Assembly: GCA_028288485.1 (NCBI GenBank)
Contig: JAQBNO010000103.1
Coordinates: 1 to 56,666, forward strand
Direction of reading: 5' to 3'
DNA length: 56,666 nucleotides
Source of the DNA: Segetibacter sp.
Lineage (GTDB): Bacteria > Bacteroidota > Bacteroidia > Chitinophagales > Chitinophagaceae
The notes under the pieces: generated by a model
Told to the model about the DNA's origin: nothing
The model's input: only the letters and a program-made list of their open reading frames with translations
Database searches by the model: none
Shown: one piece after another, positions 17,068-26,756 of the stretch
Position numbering within the stretch: the stretch's first letter is position 1
Layout of the letters: each line of letters starts with the position of its first letter
Program-made: the position numbers and the translations under genes

Positions 17068-18699
17068 ATGAAAATAAATTTCAAAATAGCGGCGATTCTG
17101 CTATGCTTGTTTTCGCAATTTGTTACTTATGCCCAGGACCCAGCGCCGATGAAAGCGCCTCCACGAAAAGAAGGTGATGGTCCGTGGAGTCAATTAATAA
17201 TTAGGGGAGTGACCCTTATTAATGGAACGTTAGCGCCGCCCCTGGGGCCCGTTGATATTGTTGTGGAAAACAACCGCATTGTCGCCATTCAAATGGTAGG
17301 TGCGCCCGGTTTGCCTATCGATGCATCCAGGCGTCCCAAACTCAAAACCGGTGGCAAAGAACTGAATGCTGAAGGTATGTATCTCATGCCGGGTTTTGTT
17401 GACACACATGCACACATCGGCGGAGCACAACAAGGCGCAAATGCGGAATATGTATTCAAACTTTGGATGGGGCACGGGGTAACTACCCTTGCTGATCCCG
17501 GTTGTGGCAACGGGTTAGATTGGGTACTGGAAGAAAAGGCAAAAAGTGCTAAAAACGAAATTACCGCTCCCCGGATAAAAGCTTACACAAGGTTCGGCCA
17601 AAAAAGTTCAACCCCAATTTCTACCCCCGAGCAAGCTCGTGCATGGGTTCGCGAAAACGCTAAACTCGGTGCTGACGGAATTAAGTTTGGCGGTGCTGCT
17701 CCCGAGATCATGAACGCAGCGCTCGACGAAAACAAGAAGCTGGGTCTTCGTTCTAAAATGCACCACTCACAAACCTACGTTGGTGGATGGAACGTATTAC
17801 AAAGTGCAAGAGCCGGTCTTACTGCCATGGAGCATTGGTACGGTTTGCCTGAAGCTTTGTTTGCCGATCGTACCGTTCAAAACTATTCGCTGAATTATAA
17901 TTACCAGAACGAACAGGATCGTTTTGGTGAGGCAGGAACATTGTGGAAACAAGCTGCACCACCTTACTCCGAAAAATGGAATAAGGTGATGGATGAACTT
18001 CTTTCGCTCGACTTCACGCTGTCTCCTACCCTCTCCATCTACGAAGCCAACAGAGATTTAATGCGTGCCCGTCGCGCGGAATGGCACGAGGAATACACTA
18101 TGCCTAAATTATGGGATTTTTATACACCGAGCTGGAACTCGCATGGTTCGTACTGGCATAGCTGGGGTACGGAAAAAGAGATCGAATGGAAAGAGAATTA
18201 CAAACTTTGGATGACGTTCATCAACGAATATAAAAACCGCGGCGGTCGTGTTACTGTTGGTACCGACGCCGGTTTTATCTACGAATTGTACGGCTTCTCC
18301 TATGTGCGCGAAATGGAATTATTACGCGAAGCCGGCTTCCATCCACTGGAGGTGATCAAAGCGGCTACGTTTAATGGCGCCCAATCTTTGGGCATGGAAA
18401 AGGAGATCGGCACTGTTGAGATAGGCAAGCTGGCTGACTTTGTAATTGTGGAAGAAAACCCATTGGCGAATATCCAAAGCATGTATGGCACGGGTACGAT
18501 TAAACTGGTTGAAAACAATGAGGTAGTTCGCAAAGGCGGAGTAAAGTACACCATTAAAGACGGAATTGTGTACGATGCCAAAAAGCTGTTGGCCGATGTA
18601 AAAAAGATGGTGGAAGATGAAAAAGCAAAGTCTGGATATAAAATTTTACAACCCGGAGTTGCAGACACTAAAGTAGGCACTACACGACCTGCTCAATAG
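17068..18699 (+). CDS. Exported amidohydrolase, prolidase-like (COG1228 type), copy 1
   Basis: 543 aa. Signal peptide ending near VTYAQ (about 1-23). Binuclear-metal amidohydrolase: HxH at H114/H116 (VDTHAHIGG), bridging lysine K206 (ADGIKFGG), H232/H233 (MHHSQ) and H256 (MEHWYG), catalytic D400 (VGTDAGF). The family includes imidazolonepropionase-like enzymes and, by prior characterisation of COG1228 members, prolidases that cut Xaa-Pro dipeptides. In this peptidase/proline context a dipeptidase role is the best inference. Second gene of an S10-amidohydrolase pair that is repeated at 21258-24805. Confidence 0.87.
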   Translation: MKINFKIAAILLCLFSQFVTYAQDPAPMKAPPRKEGDGPWSQLIIRGVTLINGTLAPPLGPVDIVVENNRIVAIQMVGAPGLPIDASRRPKLKTGGKELNAEGMYLMPGFVDTHAHIGGAQQGANAEYVFKLWMGHGVTTLADPGCGNGLDWVLEEKAKSAKNEITAPRIKAYTRFGQKSSTPISTPEQARAWVRENAKLGADGIKFGGAAPEIMNAALDENKKLGLRSKMHHSQTYVGGWNVLQSARAGLTAMEHWYGLPEALFADRTVQNYSLNYNYQNEQDRFGEAGTLWKQAAPPYSEKWNKVMDELLSLDFTLSPTLSIYEANRDLMRARRAEWHEEYTMPKLWDFYTPSWNSHGSYWHSWGTEKEIEWKENYKLWMTFINEYKNRGGRVTVGTDAGFIYELYGFSYVREMELLREAGFHPLEVIKAATFNGAQSLGMEKEIGTVEIGKLADFVIVEENPLANIQSMYGTGTIKLVENNEVVRKGGVKYTIKDGIVYDAKKLLADVKKMVEDEKAKSGYKILQPGVADTKVGTTRPAQ

Positions 18700-18736
18700 A
18701 TTTTTTATGTTAACCAACTAAAGCTGTCCGAAGGAA

Positions 18737-18764
18737 CATCGTTGCGTCGCACTACGTTCACCGG
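18737..18764 (+). repeat. Interspersed repeat copy, right of S10/amidohydrolase pair
   Basis: The 28 bases starting CATCGTTGCGTCGC and ending GTTCACCGG are an inverted near-copy of 15321-15348. The core TTGCGTCGCAC is the L-type end, but the usual CTTGTAC tail is replaced by ACGTTCACCGG. Confidence 0.7.
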
Positions 18765-18874
18765 CAAACCATTGGGCAGCTTTTACCATGTTCTGTTACA
18801 AAAGCAAAGTGCCTAAATCCCTTCTATGTATACATACAACTCCACCGCAAAAACAGAGCTTGTATAATTTTAAA

Positions 18875-21202
18875 ATGAAGATGAGCGTAACACAGATGAA
18901 GAGATTTTTTTTGTTTGAATTGTCCTCCAAAGCATCCTCGTTAGGTACTGTTCTTCTGTACACTTCCTTGTGTATAGCCCAGGGTACAAAAGAAGATTAC
19001 AGCAGGGCGGAGATGATAAAACAAAAGATGGAAAACAACATTTTCTATGCCCCCAAAACATTTTATTGGTTCGAAAACGAAAATAAGTTCTGGTACCTGA
19101 ACACTACCCCAAAAGGGAAAGAATTTATATTGGTTGACGTTGCCTCTAAAAGCAAAAAGCCCGCGTTCGACCAGCAAAAACTAGCAGCACGTTTAGCTTC
19201 AGTTTCCGGCAAACACGTTGAACCTTACAACTTGCCTTTCACCAGTGTTTCGTTTGTTGAAAACGGTAAAGAAATCGAATTCGAAGCGGCTGATAAAGTG
19301 TGGCGTGCCGATCTTGTTACCTACAACTGCACTCCCAAAGGCAGAGCAAATCCTGCACCATTGCCAAGGTTTGGCGAGGGCAGCGACCTCAGCAACACTC
19401 CCGTTTCATCACCCGATGGAAAATGGAATGCATTGATTAAAAATTACAACGTATATATTCAATCAGCCGGGAACAAAACAGAAGAATATCAATTAAGTTT
19501 CGACGGCTCGGAAGGCGAATATTACTCGTCAAATCTTCAGTGGGCACCAGATTCAAAAAAACTTGCCACCAACAAAGTAAGGCCCAACAAACCTCACATC
19601 ATCTATTTAATTGAATCTTCTCCTGAAGACCAGTTGCAACCCAAGCTCCATTCACGCAACTATTTAAAACCCGGTGATGCTTTGCCGCAAAGGCAACCCT
19701 CGTTGTTTATTATTAGCAGCAAAAAGCAAGCGTCCGTCGATCCTTCACTCATCAATTCTCAATACAACGTCACAAACCCCGTTTGGAGAAAAGACAGCCG
19801 CGCTTTTACATTCGAATACAACCAGCGTGGATCACAAATCTATAAAGTACTTGAGGTGGATGCAGCAGCAGGTAAACTGAAAGAACTGGTTGCCGAAGGA
19901 ACAAAGACATTCATCAACAACCGTAAAAAATACCGCTACGATGCCGACGATGGAAACGAGATCATCTGGGCATCAGAAAGAGACGGTTGGAATCATTTGT
20001 ATTTGTACGACGGCAATACCGGCAAAGTAAAAAACCAAATTACAAAAGGTGATTGGGTGGTTCGTAATGTGGTAAAAGTTGACGAAATCAACCGGACCAT
20101 TATTTTTGAAGCAAACGGGCGTGAAGCGGGACAAGATCCTTATCTCATTCAGTTATACAAGATTAATTTCGACGGTACCGGGTTACAGCCCCTCACTACC
20201 GAAAATGCAAATCACCTTACTACTTTCTCGCCTGATTATTCCTGGTTTATTGATAGTTACTCCCGTATTGATCTGCCACCTGTTATGGTAGTAAGAAGCG
20301 CTGTTGACGGCAAAGTGATCATGGAACTCGAAAAGACAGACACAAAAGAACTGCTGGCATCAGGCTGGAAAACGCCGGAAGTCTTCAACACAAAAGGCAG
20401 GGATGGAACAACAGATATCTGGGGCATCATCGTTCGTCCCAGCACTTTTAGCCCTGCAAAAAAATACCCGGTTATCGAATACATTTATGCCGGTCCTCAC
20501 AATTCCTTTGTTCCCAAAAGCTTTATCTCCGATCCGGCAGGGGGCGATTATCGTCCCTGGACAGAATTACATGAATTAGCCGAACTGGGTTTTATTGTAG
20601 TTCAAATAGATGGAATGGGTACTTCCAACCGCTCAAAAGCCTTCCACGATGTAAGCTGGAAAAACCTGAAAGACGGCGGCTTTCCCGACCGGATAAAATG
20701 GATCAACGCTGCCGCACAAAAGTACCCATACATAGATACCAGCCGGGTGGGCATCTTCGGCAACTCCGCAGGTGGACAAAATTCTGTAGCTGCCATGTTG
20801 TTTCATCCCGACTATTACAAAGTAGCGGTTTCTTCCTCTGGCTGCCATGATAATCGCATGGACAAGATTGGCTGGAACGAACAGTGGATGGGTTATCCCG
20901 TTGGTCCGCAGTATGCCGAATCTTCCAATGTTACACATGCACATAAGTTAAAAGGTCAGCTATTGCTTATTCTGGGCGAGATGGACGAAAACGTACCTCC
21001 TGAATCTACGCTGCAACTGGTAAACGCTTTGGTAAAAGCCAACAAAAAATTCGACTTTCTATTGGTGCCGGGCATGGGGCATTCCCTCGGAGGTGATTAT
21101 GGAGAACACAAACGAAGAGACTTTTTTGTAACCCATTTGTTGGGTGTACAACCACCCGAATGGGATGGACAGACCCGCCTTGCAACACGAACTGATAAGT
21201 AA
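18875..21202 (+). CDS. S9 family peptidase, dipeptidyl-peptidase IV type, exported
   Basis: About 775 aa from ATG 18875, chosen because upstream residues from 18788 are not signal-like; ATGs at 18881 and 18896 also remain possible. Signal peptide ends near LCIAQG. The N-terminal DPP-IV beta-propeller region is followed by a hydrolase domain with nucleophile GNSAGG, the acidic residue in GEMDENVP and histidine in GMGHSLGG. DPP-IV-type enzymes remove N-terminal Xaa-Pro dipeptides, matching a proline-peptide pathway. It differs clearly from the first S9 enzyme (12848), so the two have probably different cleavage preferences. Starts the second triad. Confidence 0.9.
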   Translation: MKMSVTQMKRFFLFELSSKASSLGTVLLYTSLCIAQGTKEDYSRAEMIKQKMENNIFYAPKTFYWFENENKFWYLNTTPKGKEFILVDVASKSKKPAFDQQKLAARLASVSGKHVEPYNLPFTSVSFVENGKEIEFEAADKVWRADLVTYNCTPKGRANPAPLPRFGEGSDLSNTPVSSPDGKWNALIKNYNVYIQSAGNKTEEYQLSFDGSEGEYYSSNLQWAPDSKKLATNKVRPNKPHIIYLIESSPEDQLQPKLHSRNYLKPGDALPQRQPSLFIISSKKQASVDPSLINSQYNVTNPVWRKDSRAFTFEYNQRGSQIYKVLEVDAAAGKLKELVAEGTKTFINNRKKYRYDADDGNEIIWASERDGWNHLYLYDGNTGKVKNQITKGDWVVRNVVKVDEINRTIIFEANGREAGQDPYLIQLYKINFDGTGLQPLTTENANHLTTFSPDYSWFIDSYSRIDLPPVMVVRSAVDGKVIMELEKTDTKELLASGWKTPEVFNTKGRDGTTDIWGIIVRPSTFSPAKKYPVIEYIYAGPHNSFVPKSFISDPAGGDYRPWTELHELAELGFIVVQIDGMGTSNRSKAFHDVSWKNLKDGGFPDRIKWINAAAQKYPYIDTSRVGIFGNSAGGQNSVAAMLFHPDYYKVAVSSSGCHDNRMDKIGWNEQWMGYPVGPQYAESSNVTHAHKLKGQLLLILGEMDENVPPESTLQLVNALVKANKKFDFLLVPGMGHSLGGDYGEHKRRDFFVTHLLGVQPPEWDGQTRLATRTDK

Positions 21203-21257
21203 AACAAGCCTGCAATAGTTTTTATTTAAAGAACATTAAAAAAGCGAAATAACACAA

Positions 21258-22754
21258 ATGAAACATCCGATCAGGTTACTATTATTATGTTTAGTTCTAT
21301 CAACTTCTTCCATGGCGCAGACTTTGAAGATCAATATGGATTCTGCGGTAACTACAAGCCATGCAGTTACTATAAAAGGGCAGCGTATTGCTTATACGGT
21401 CACCGCAGGTAAACAACCGGTTTGGGATGAAAAAGGCAAACCTATTGCCGGTCTTTTTTACATCTATTACGAAAAAACAGGGGTTACTGATCGCTCAACC
21501 AGGCCATTGGTAATTTCTTTTAATGGCGGTCCCGGCGCTGCATCCTGCTGGATGCACCTCGGTTATACAGGTCCTCGCCGTTTGAATATAGATGACGAAG
21601 GTTATCCCGTGCAACCTTATGGAATAAGAGAAAACCCCAACTCTATTTTAGACGTAGCCGACATTGTTTATATTGAACCGGTTAACACAGGCTTTTCAAG
21701 AGCAGCAAATGACTCTATCCCTAAGTCGAACTTTTTTGGTGTTAATGCAGACATTAAATACCTCGCCGAATGGATCAGCACTTTTGTAAGCCGTAAAAAC
21801 CGCTGGACTTCCGCAAAATATCTTATCGGCGAAAGTTATGGAACCACCCGTGTTTCAGGGCTGGCTTTAGAACTGCAAAACAAACACTGGATGTACCTGA
21901 ACGGCGTTATACTCGTATCTCCCACCAATCTGGGTATTGTTCGTACCGGCGCTGTTTTAGCTGCTAATATGTTGCCTTATATGTCTGCCGCTGCCTGGTA
22001 TCACAAAAGACTTCCAGCCGATCTTCAACAAAAAGACCTTACTGATATGCTGCCCGAAGTTGAAAAATTTACGATCAACGAATTGCTTCCGGCTTTGTCG
22101 ATGGGTGGATTTATCGACCCGGCAAAAAGACAGCAAATGGTAGCAAAAATGGCGCGTTACTCCGGCTTGTCAGAAAAGGTAATTTCTGAACACAACCTCA
22201 ATGTGCCCGTTCAATTCTTCTGGAAAGAACTGATGCGCGATAAGGGGTATAACATCGGAAGGCTCGATTCCCGTTACCTTGGCATTGACCGCGAAACAGC
22301 AGGCGAAAGACCAAGTTATGCGGCAGAAAACACTTCGTGGCAACACTCGTTCACGCCTGCTATCAACTATTATTTAAGGGAAACTTTGGGTTATAAAACC
22401 GACCTCAGTTATTACATTGCCGGTCATACACAATCCTGGGATCGTTTGGCTGCCAACACCGACAATACTGCAGAGAACTTGCGGCAGGCAATGGCGCAAA
22501 ATCCTTACCTACACTTAATGGTTCAGTCGGGCTATTACGATGGCGCCTGCGATTATTTTAATGCGAAATTTAATATGTGGCAAATGGACCCAAGCGGTAA
22601 GCTGAAAGACAGGATGGAATGGAAAGGTTACCGCAGCGGACACATGATGTACCTGCGTACCGAAGACTTAATTACTTCTAACAACGACATCAGAAACTTT
22701 ATTAAAAAATCAACACCAAAACCAGGAGAACCTGCAAAATATGCCGTAAGGTAA
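21258..22754 (+). CDS. S10 family serine carboxypeptidase-like protein (copy 2)
   Basis: 498 aa. Signal peptide ending SSMAQ (about 1-21), FNGGPGAASCW, GESYGTT nucleophile, GACDYFN and YRSGHMMYL, the same triad and spacing as copy 1. Conserved stretches such as FFGVNADIKYLAEWI are nearly identical between the copies, showing duplication of the S10-amidohydrolase unit. Follows the DPP-IV gene by 55 nt. Unlike copy 1, it is separated from its amidohydrolase by a 455-nt repeat-filled gap, which may uncouple their expression. Confidence 0.88.
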   Translation: MKHPIRLLLLCLVLSTSSMAQTLKINMDSAVTTSHAVTIKGQRIAYTVTAGKQPVWDEKGKPIAGLFYIYYEKTGVTDRSTRPLVISFNGGPGAASCWMHLGYTGPRRLNIDDEGYPVQPYGIRENPNSILDVADIVYIEPVNTGFSRAANDSIPKSNFFGVNADIKYLAEWISTFVSRKNRWTSAKYLIGESYGTTRVSGLALELQNKHWMYLNGVILVSPTNLGIVRTGAVLAANMLPYMSAAAWYHKRLPADLQQKDLTDMLPEVEKFTINELLPALSMGGFIDPAKRQQMVAKMARYSGLSEKVISEHNLNVPVQFFWKELMRDKGYNIGRLDSRYLGIDRETAGERPSYAAENTSWQHSFTPAINYYLRETLGYKTDLSYYIAGHTQSWDRLAANTDNTAENLRQAMAQNPYLHLMVQSGYYDGACDYFNAKFNMWQMDPSGKLKDRMEWKGYRSGHMMYLRTEDLITSNNDIRNFIKKSTPKPGEPAKYAVR

Positions 22755-23209
22755 ACCTGCATTAAAATTTTTATGCACCTGGCTAAATAGTTTCAATTGA
22801 ACATCGTTGCGTCGCACACTTGTACTGTTGCAACACAATGGGACTATGGACTATAGACCATAGTTCATCATAATGGCCTATGGACAAATGGATCACAGGC
22901 TATGGATAATCAATGTGCAATACCCGATATTCAAACGTGCCCGTTACACCTGGTTCTTCCACAAAGCATTGAACATTGAAAGTTGAGCATCGAATACTAT
23001 TCTTAAGTAAATGACATTGATGGAGCACACGCTATTGACTATTGACCATTGTTCTTCATTGCTCATTTCACTTCCTGCCGTACAAGTGAGTGACACAACC
23101 GGAGTCAGATTGAAAAACTGCCGCCGGTACAATAAAAATTATCAGCTCTTGAATTATCTGGCACAGCATATTCTGCCCTCTGAAATTTCTCATATCAACA
23201 CGCAACTTT
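22755..23209. other. Repeat-filled intergenic region between S10 copy 2 and amidohydrolase copy 2
   Basis: 455 nt, no gene. Contains element 3 (22807-23098) whose interior holds degenerate micro-repeats: variants of CTATGGACTATAG near 22845-22915 and of ATTGACTATTGACCATTG near 23030-23055. Confidence 0.65.
22807..23098. repeat. Interspersed repeat element 3 (inverted ends, long interior)
   Basis: Left end TTGCGTCGCACACTTGTAC (22807-22825) and right end GTACAAGTGAGTGACACAA (23080-23098), 292 bp. Inside the right end, CTTCCTGCC mirrors the GGCAGGAAG next to the left end of element 1, so the shared module extends inward. The interior is low-complexity. Confidence 0.75.
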
Positions 23210-24805
23210 ATGAAAAGTAATTTTAGAATTACGCTCGTTTTTCTCGGTGTTTTTTTACAGTTAAATGTGTTCGGCCAAATACAAAAAGCGCCACCGCGAA
23301 AAGAAGGCGAAGGACCATGGAACCAGTTAATTATACGCGGGGTTACACTTATCAACGGAACACTTGCGCCGCCACTTGGCCCGGTTGACATTGTGGTCGA
23401 AAAAAACAGGATCGTCGCCATTCAAACTGTTGGCGCCCCGGGGCTACCGATTGATGCGGCAAAACGACCAAAACTAAAAGAAGGTGGCAAGGAATTGTAC
23501 GCAGAAGGCATGTACCTTATGCCAGGTTTTGTTGACACACACGCACATATTGGCGGCACCGCACAAGGAACTCCGGCAGAATATGTTTTTAAATTATGGA
23601 TGGGGCATGGCATTACCACTATTGTAGACCCCGGTTGCAGTAACGGGTTGGAATGGGTGCTTGACCAAAAAGCAAAGAGTAATAACAACGAAATTACCGC
23701 GCCACGTATTAAAGCATACGCCCGTTTTGGATTGGGAAGCAAAACGGCCATTGCAACACCGGAAGAAGCAAGGGAATGGGTTAGAACTAACGCAAAACAA
23801 GGTGCAGATGGTATCAAGTTTTTTGGCGCCTCGCCGGAAATAATGACGGCAGCGCTTGACGAAAACAAGAAACTTGGACTACGATCAAAAATGCACCACT
23901 CACAAACGTATGTAGGCGGATGGAATGTGCTGAACAGTGCAAAAGCCGGACTTACTGCGATGGAACACTGGTACGGTTTACCTGAAGCAATGTTTACAGA
24001 CCGTACCGTTCAAAATTACTCGCTGAACTACAACTACCAGGATGAACAGGATCGCTTTGGCGAAGCAGGCCTCTTATGGAAACAGGCTGCTCCGCCATTT
24101 TCGCCCAAGTGGAACCAGGTAATGGATACGCTGCTGGCGCTTGACTTTACCCTGTCTCCTACTTTTGTTGCCTACCTTGCCAACCGCGATCTCATGGCAA
24201 TGAGACGTGCAGAATGGCATGAAGAATATACACTGCCTTCGGTATGGGATTATTATAGTCCGACCCGTGGTTCGCACGGTTCCTACTGGTTTAGCTGGGG
24301 AACAGAACTAGAAATTCAATGGAAAGAAAATTTCCGTCTCTGGATGGCTTTTGTAAACGAATATAAAAACCGGGGCGGACGTGTTACGGTGGGTACAGAT
24401 GCAGCGTTCATCTACAACCTGTATGGTTTTGATTACCCCTTAGAAATGCAATTGTTGCGCGAGGCGGGTTTTCATCCGTTGGAAATTATTAAAGCGGCCA
24501 CATTAAACGGAGCAGAATCTTTAGGAATGGCAAAAGACATTGGAACCGTTGAAATAGGTAAACTCGCAGATTTTGTAATTACAGAAAAAAACCCACTGGA
24601 TAACTTACAAACACTGCTTGGGACAGGAGCAATAAAGCTCGCAGAAAACAACAAAGCGGTTCGCGTTGGAGGAGTGAAGTACACTATAAAAGACGGCATT
24701 ATATACGATGCTAAAAAACTGCTGGCAGATGTAAGAAAAATGGTAGCAGATGGGAAGGCAAAAACCGGCTATAAAATAATTCAGCCGGGAGTAAAGCCGT
24801 TTTAG
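23210..24805 (+). CDS. Exported amidohydrolase, prolidase-like (COG1228 type), copy 2
   Basis: 531 aa, signal peptide ending NVFGQ (about 1-22). All metal and catalytic residues of copy 1 are kept: VDTHAHIGG, ADGIKFFG lysine, MHHSQTYVGG, MEHWYGL and VGTDAAF. Similarity to the copy at 17068 is very high along the whole length, so this is a tandem paralogue. Same inferred role: hydrolysis of Xaa-Pro or related dipeptides in the periplasm. It closes the second triad and precedes the proline oxidation genes by 170 nt. Confidence 0.87.
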   Translation: MKSNFRITLVFLGVFLQLNVFGQIQKAPPRKEGEGPWNQLIIRGVTLINGTLAPPLGPVDIVVEKNRIVAIQTVGAPGLPIDAAKRPKLKEGGKELYAEGMYLMPGFVDTHAHIGGTAQGTPAEYVFKLWMGHGITTIVDPGCSNGLEWVLDQKAKSNNNEITAPRIKAYARFGLGSKTAIATPEEAREWVRTNAKQGADGIKFFGASPEIMTAALDENKKLGLRSKMHHSQTYVGGWNVLNSAKAGLTAMEHWYGLPEAMFTDRTVQNYSLNYNYQDEQDRFGEAGLLWKQAAPPFSPKWNQVMDTLLALDFTLSPTFVAYLANRDLMAMRRAEWHEEYTLPSVWDYYSPTRGSHGSYWFSWGTELEIQWKENFRLWMAFVNEYKNRGGRVTVGTDAAFIYNLYGFDYPLEMQLLREAGFHPLEIIKAATLNGAESLGMAKDIGTVEIGKLADFVITEKNPLDNLQTLLGTGAIKLAENNKAVRVGGVKYTIKDGIIYDAKKLLADVRKMVADGKAKTGYKIIQPGVKPF

Positions 24806-24975
24806 CTGTCAAGTTTCCAGCACCCAGCTTCTTTCATCTTTGCTGATAAAGTGTTTACAAACTTTTGCAAATGATGTTGAAGTAAATTCAATTTCAAGAG
24901 TGGTATCACGATTCGTTGCTTCGAACGATTTACTTTTTTCATTTTGGTTATACTTAAAAAAAACAAATATTATCT

Positions 24976-26604
24976 ATGAGCTTAGGTTACTTCAGTTATC
25001 CTATTCCGGTAAATGAACCTGTTTTAAATTACGCGCCGGGAAGCCTTGAAAGAGCTGCATTGAAACAAGCATTGGCAGAATTGGGAAAAGAAGAGATAGA
25101 CATACCCATGTACATTGGAGGAGAGGAGGTACGTACAGGTAACAAAAGATCGCTGCATCCGCCGCACGAAAAGGATAAAATTTTAGGCTATTATCATTTC
25201 GGTGATGAGCAACACGTAAAGCAAAGTATCGACGCTGCCCTTGCAGCAAGAGAAGCATGGTCAAACACAACCTGGGAAACAAGGGCTCATATTTTCTTAA
25301 AAGCCGCAGATCTCATTGCCACAAAATATCGTCCCTACGTCAACGGTACAACTATGCTGGGGCAAAGCAAAACTGCTTACCAGGCTGAGATTGACAGCGC
25401 ATGTGAATTAATAGATTTTCTACGCTTCAATGTATATTTTTTAACTGAAATATATAAGCAACAACCGATATCGGGCCCCGGTGTGCACAACCGTACAGAA
25501 TGGCGCGGACTGGAAGGTTTTGTTTTAGCTGTTACGCCTTTTAACTTCACTGCTATTGCGGGTAATCTTCCTACAAGCGCTGCTATGTGCGGAAATGTTG
25601 TTGTTTGGAAACCAGCCGATACCCAGGTTTATGCGGCGCAAATGATTATGCGCATACTTAAAGAGGCCGGTTTACCTGATGGTGTTATTAATCTTGTTTA
25701 TGTTGAAGGAGACGTTTTAGGCAATGTTTGCTTTACGCATCGTGATTTTGCCGGCATTCATTTCACAGGTTCAACGCAGGTATTCAATACTATATGGAAG
25801 ACAATAGGCGAAAACATAGGTAAGTACAAGGGATACCCGAGAATTGTAGGTGAAACAGGCGGTAAAGATTTTGTAATTGCGCATAAAAGTGCAGATGTAA
25901 ATGTTGTTGTTACTGCATTGGTACGAGGCGCTTTTGAGTACCAGGGACAAAAATGTTCTGCTGCTTCAAGAGCTTATATACCAGATAATCTTGCTGAAGA
26001 AATTAAGACAAAGCTGGTAGCAGAAATGCAAACCATAAAAATGGGAAATGTTGAAGATTTCAGCAACTTTATGGGCGCAGTGATAGACGAAAGAAGCTTT
26101 GACAAGATCAAAAGATACCTTGATAACGTTGATGATAAAAGCACCTTTATTTTGGCTGGTGGAAAATGTGACAAAACAAAGGGGTTTTTCGTAGAACCCA
26201 CAGTCATTGAAACAACCGACCCTATGTATGCTACTATGTGTGAAGAGATCTTTGGCCCGGTATTGACCATCTATGCTTACGATGCGAACAAGTTTGAGGA
26301 AACGCTTGCAATGGTAGATAGTACCTCGCCTTATGGTCTTACCGGTGCAATTATCGCCCAGGACAGGAAAGCAGTTGAAACGGCAACCCAAAAGCTCAGA
26401 CACAGCGCCGGCAATTTTTATATAAATGACAAGCCTACAGGTGCTGTTGTAGGTCAACAGCCTTTTGGCGGCGGCAGGGCAAGTGGCACAAACGATAAAG
26501 CTGGAAGTATGATAAACCTTTACCGCTGGCTCAGTGCAAGAACTATTAAAGAAACATTTAATCCTCCAACAGATTACCGGTACACATTCTTGTCGGAATC
26601 ATAA
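24976..26604 (+). CDS. pruA: 1-pyrroline-5-carboxylate / L-glutamate gamma-semialdehyde dehydrogenase
   Basis: 542-aa aldehyde dehydrogenase of the P5CDH type that resembles the mitochondrial enzymes. Nucleophile C327 in YQGQKCSAAS, general base E293 in VGETGGKD, Rossmann motif FTGSTQVF (263-270), and the P5CDH-specific N-terminal stretch PVLNYAPGS (15-23). Oxidises glutamate semialdehyde, formed from proline by the next gene, to glutamate with NAD+. Cytoplasmic. Bacteroidota encode P5CDH and proline dehydrogenase as separate proteins, as here, rather than as fused PutA. Confidence 0.93.
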   Translation: MSLGYFSYPIPVNEPVLNYAPGSLERAALKQALAELGKEEIDIPMYIGGEEVRTGNKRSLHPPHEKDKILGYYHFGDEQHVKQSIDAALAAREAWSNTTWETRAHIFLKAADLIATKYRPYVNGTTMLGQSKTAYQAEIDSACELIDFLRFNVYFLTEIYKQQPISGPGVHNRTEWRGLEGFVLAVTPFNFTAIAGNLPTSAAMCGNVVVWKPADTQVYAAQMIMRILKEAGLPDGVINLVYVEGDVLGNVCFTHRDFAGIHFTGSTQVFNTIWKTIGENIGKYKGYPRIVGETGGKDFVIAHKSADVNVVVTALVRGAFEYQGQKCSAASRAYIPDNLAEEIKTKLVAEMQTIKMGNVEDFSNFMGAVIDERSFDKIKRYLDNVDDKSTFILAGGKCDKTKGFFVEPTVIETTDPMYATMCEEIFGPVLTIYAYDANKFEETLAMVDSTSPYGLTGAIIAQDRKAVETATQKLRHSAGNFYINDKPTGAVVGQQPFGGGRASGTNDKAGSMINLYRWLSARTIKETFNPPTDYRYTFLSES

Positions 26605-26756
26605 GTCGCTCAATCTTTATTTTTCAGAGCTTATTGCTACCTGGTAAAATATCGGCCTGCGAATACTATACTATCAATTGAAAATGCATGTTAAAGCACT
26701 TACTTTTTACTCCTGAAACCTCTGCCGATATTCGTGCAAAAATTCCATGTAATTCT

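Noticed and set aside
18788-18874. Upstream extension of the DPP-IV-type gene
   Set aside because: Residues before 18875 do not form a signal peptide and would place the real one internally.
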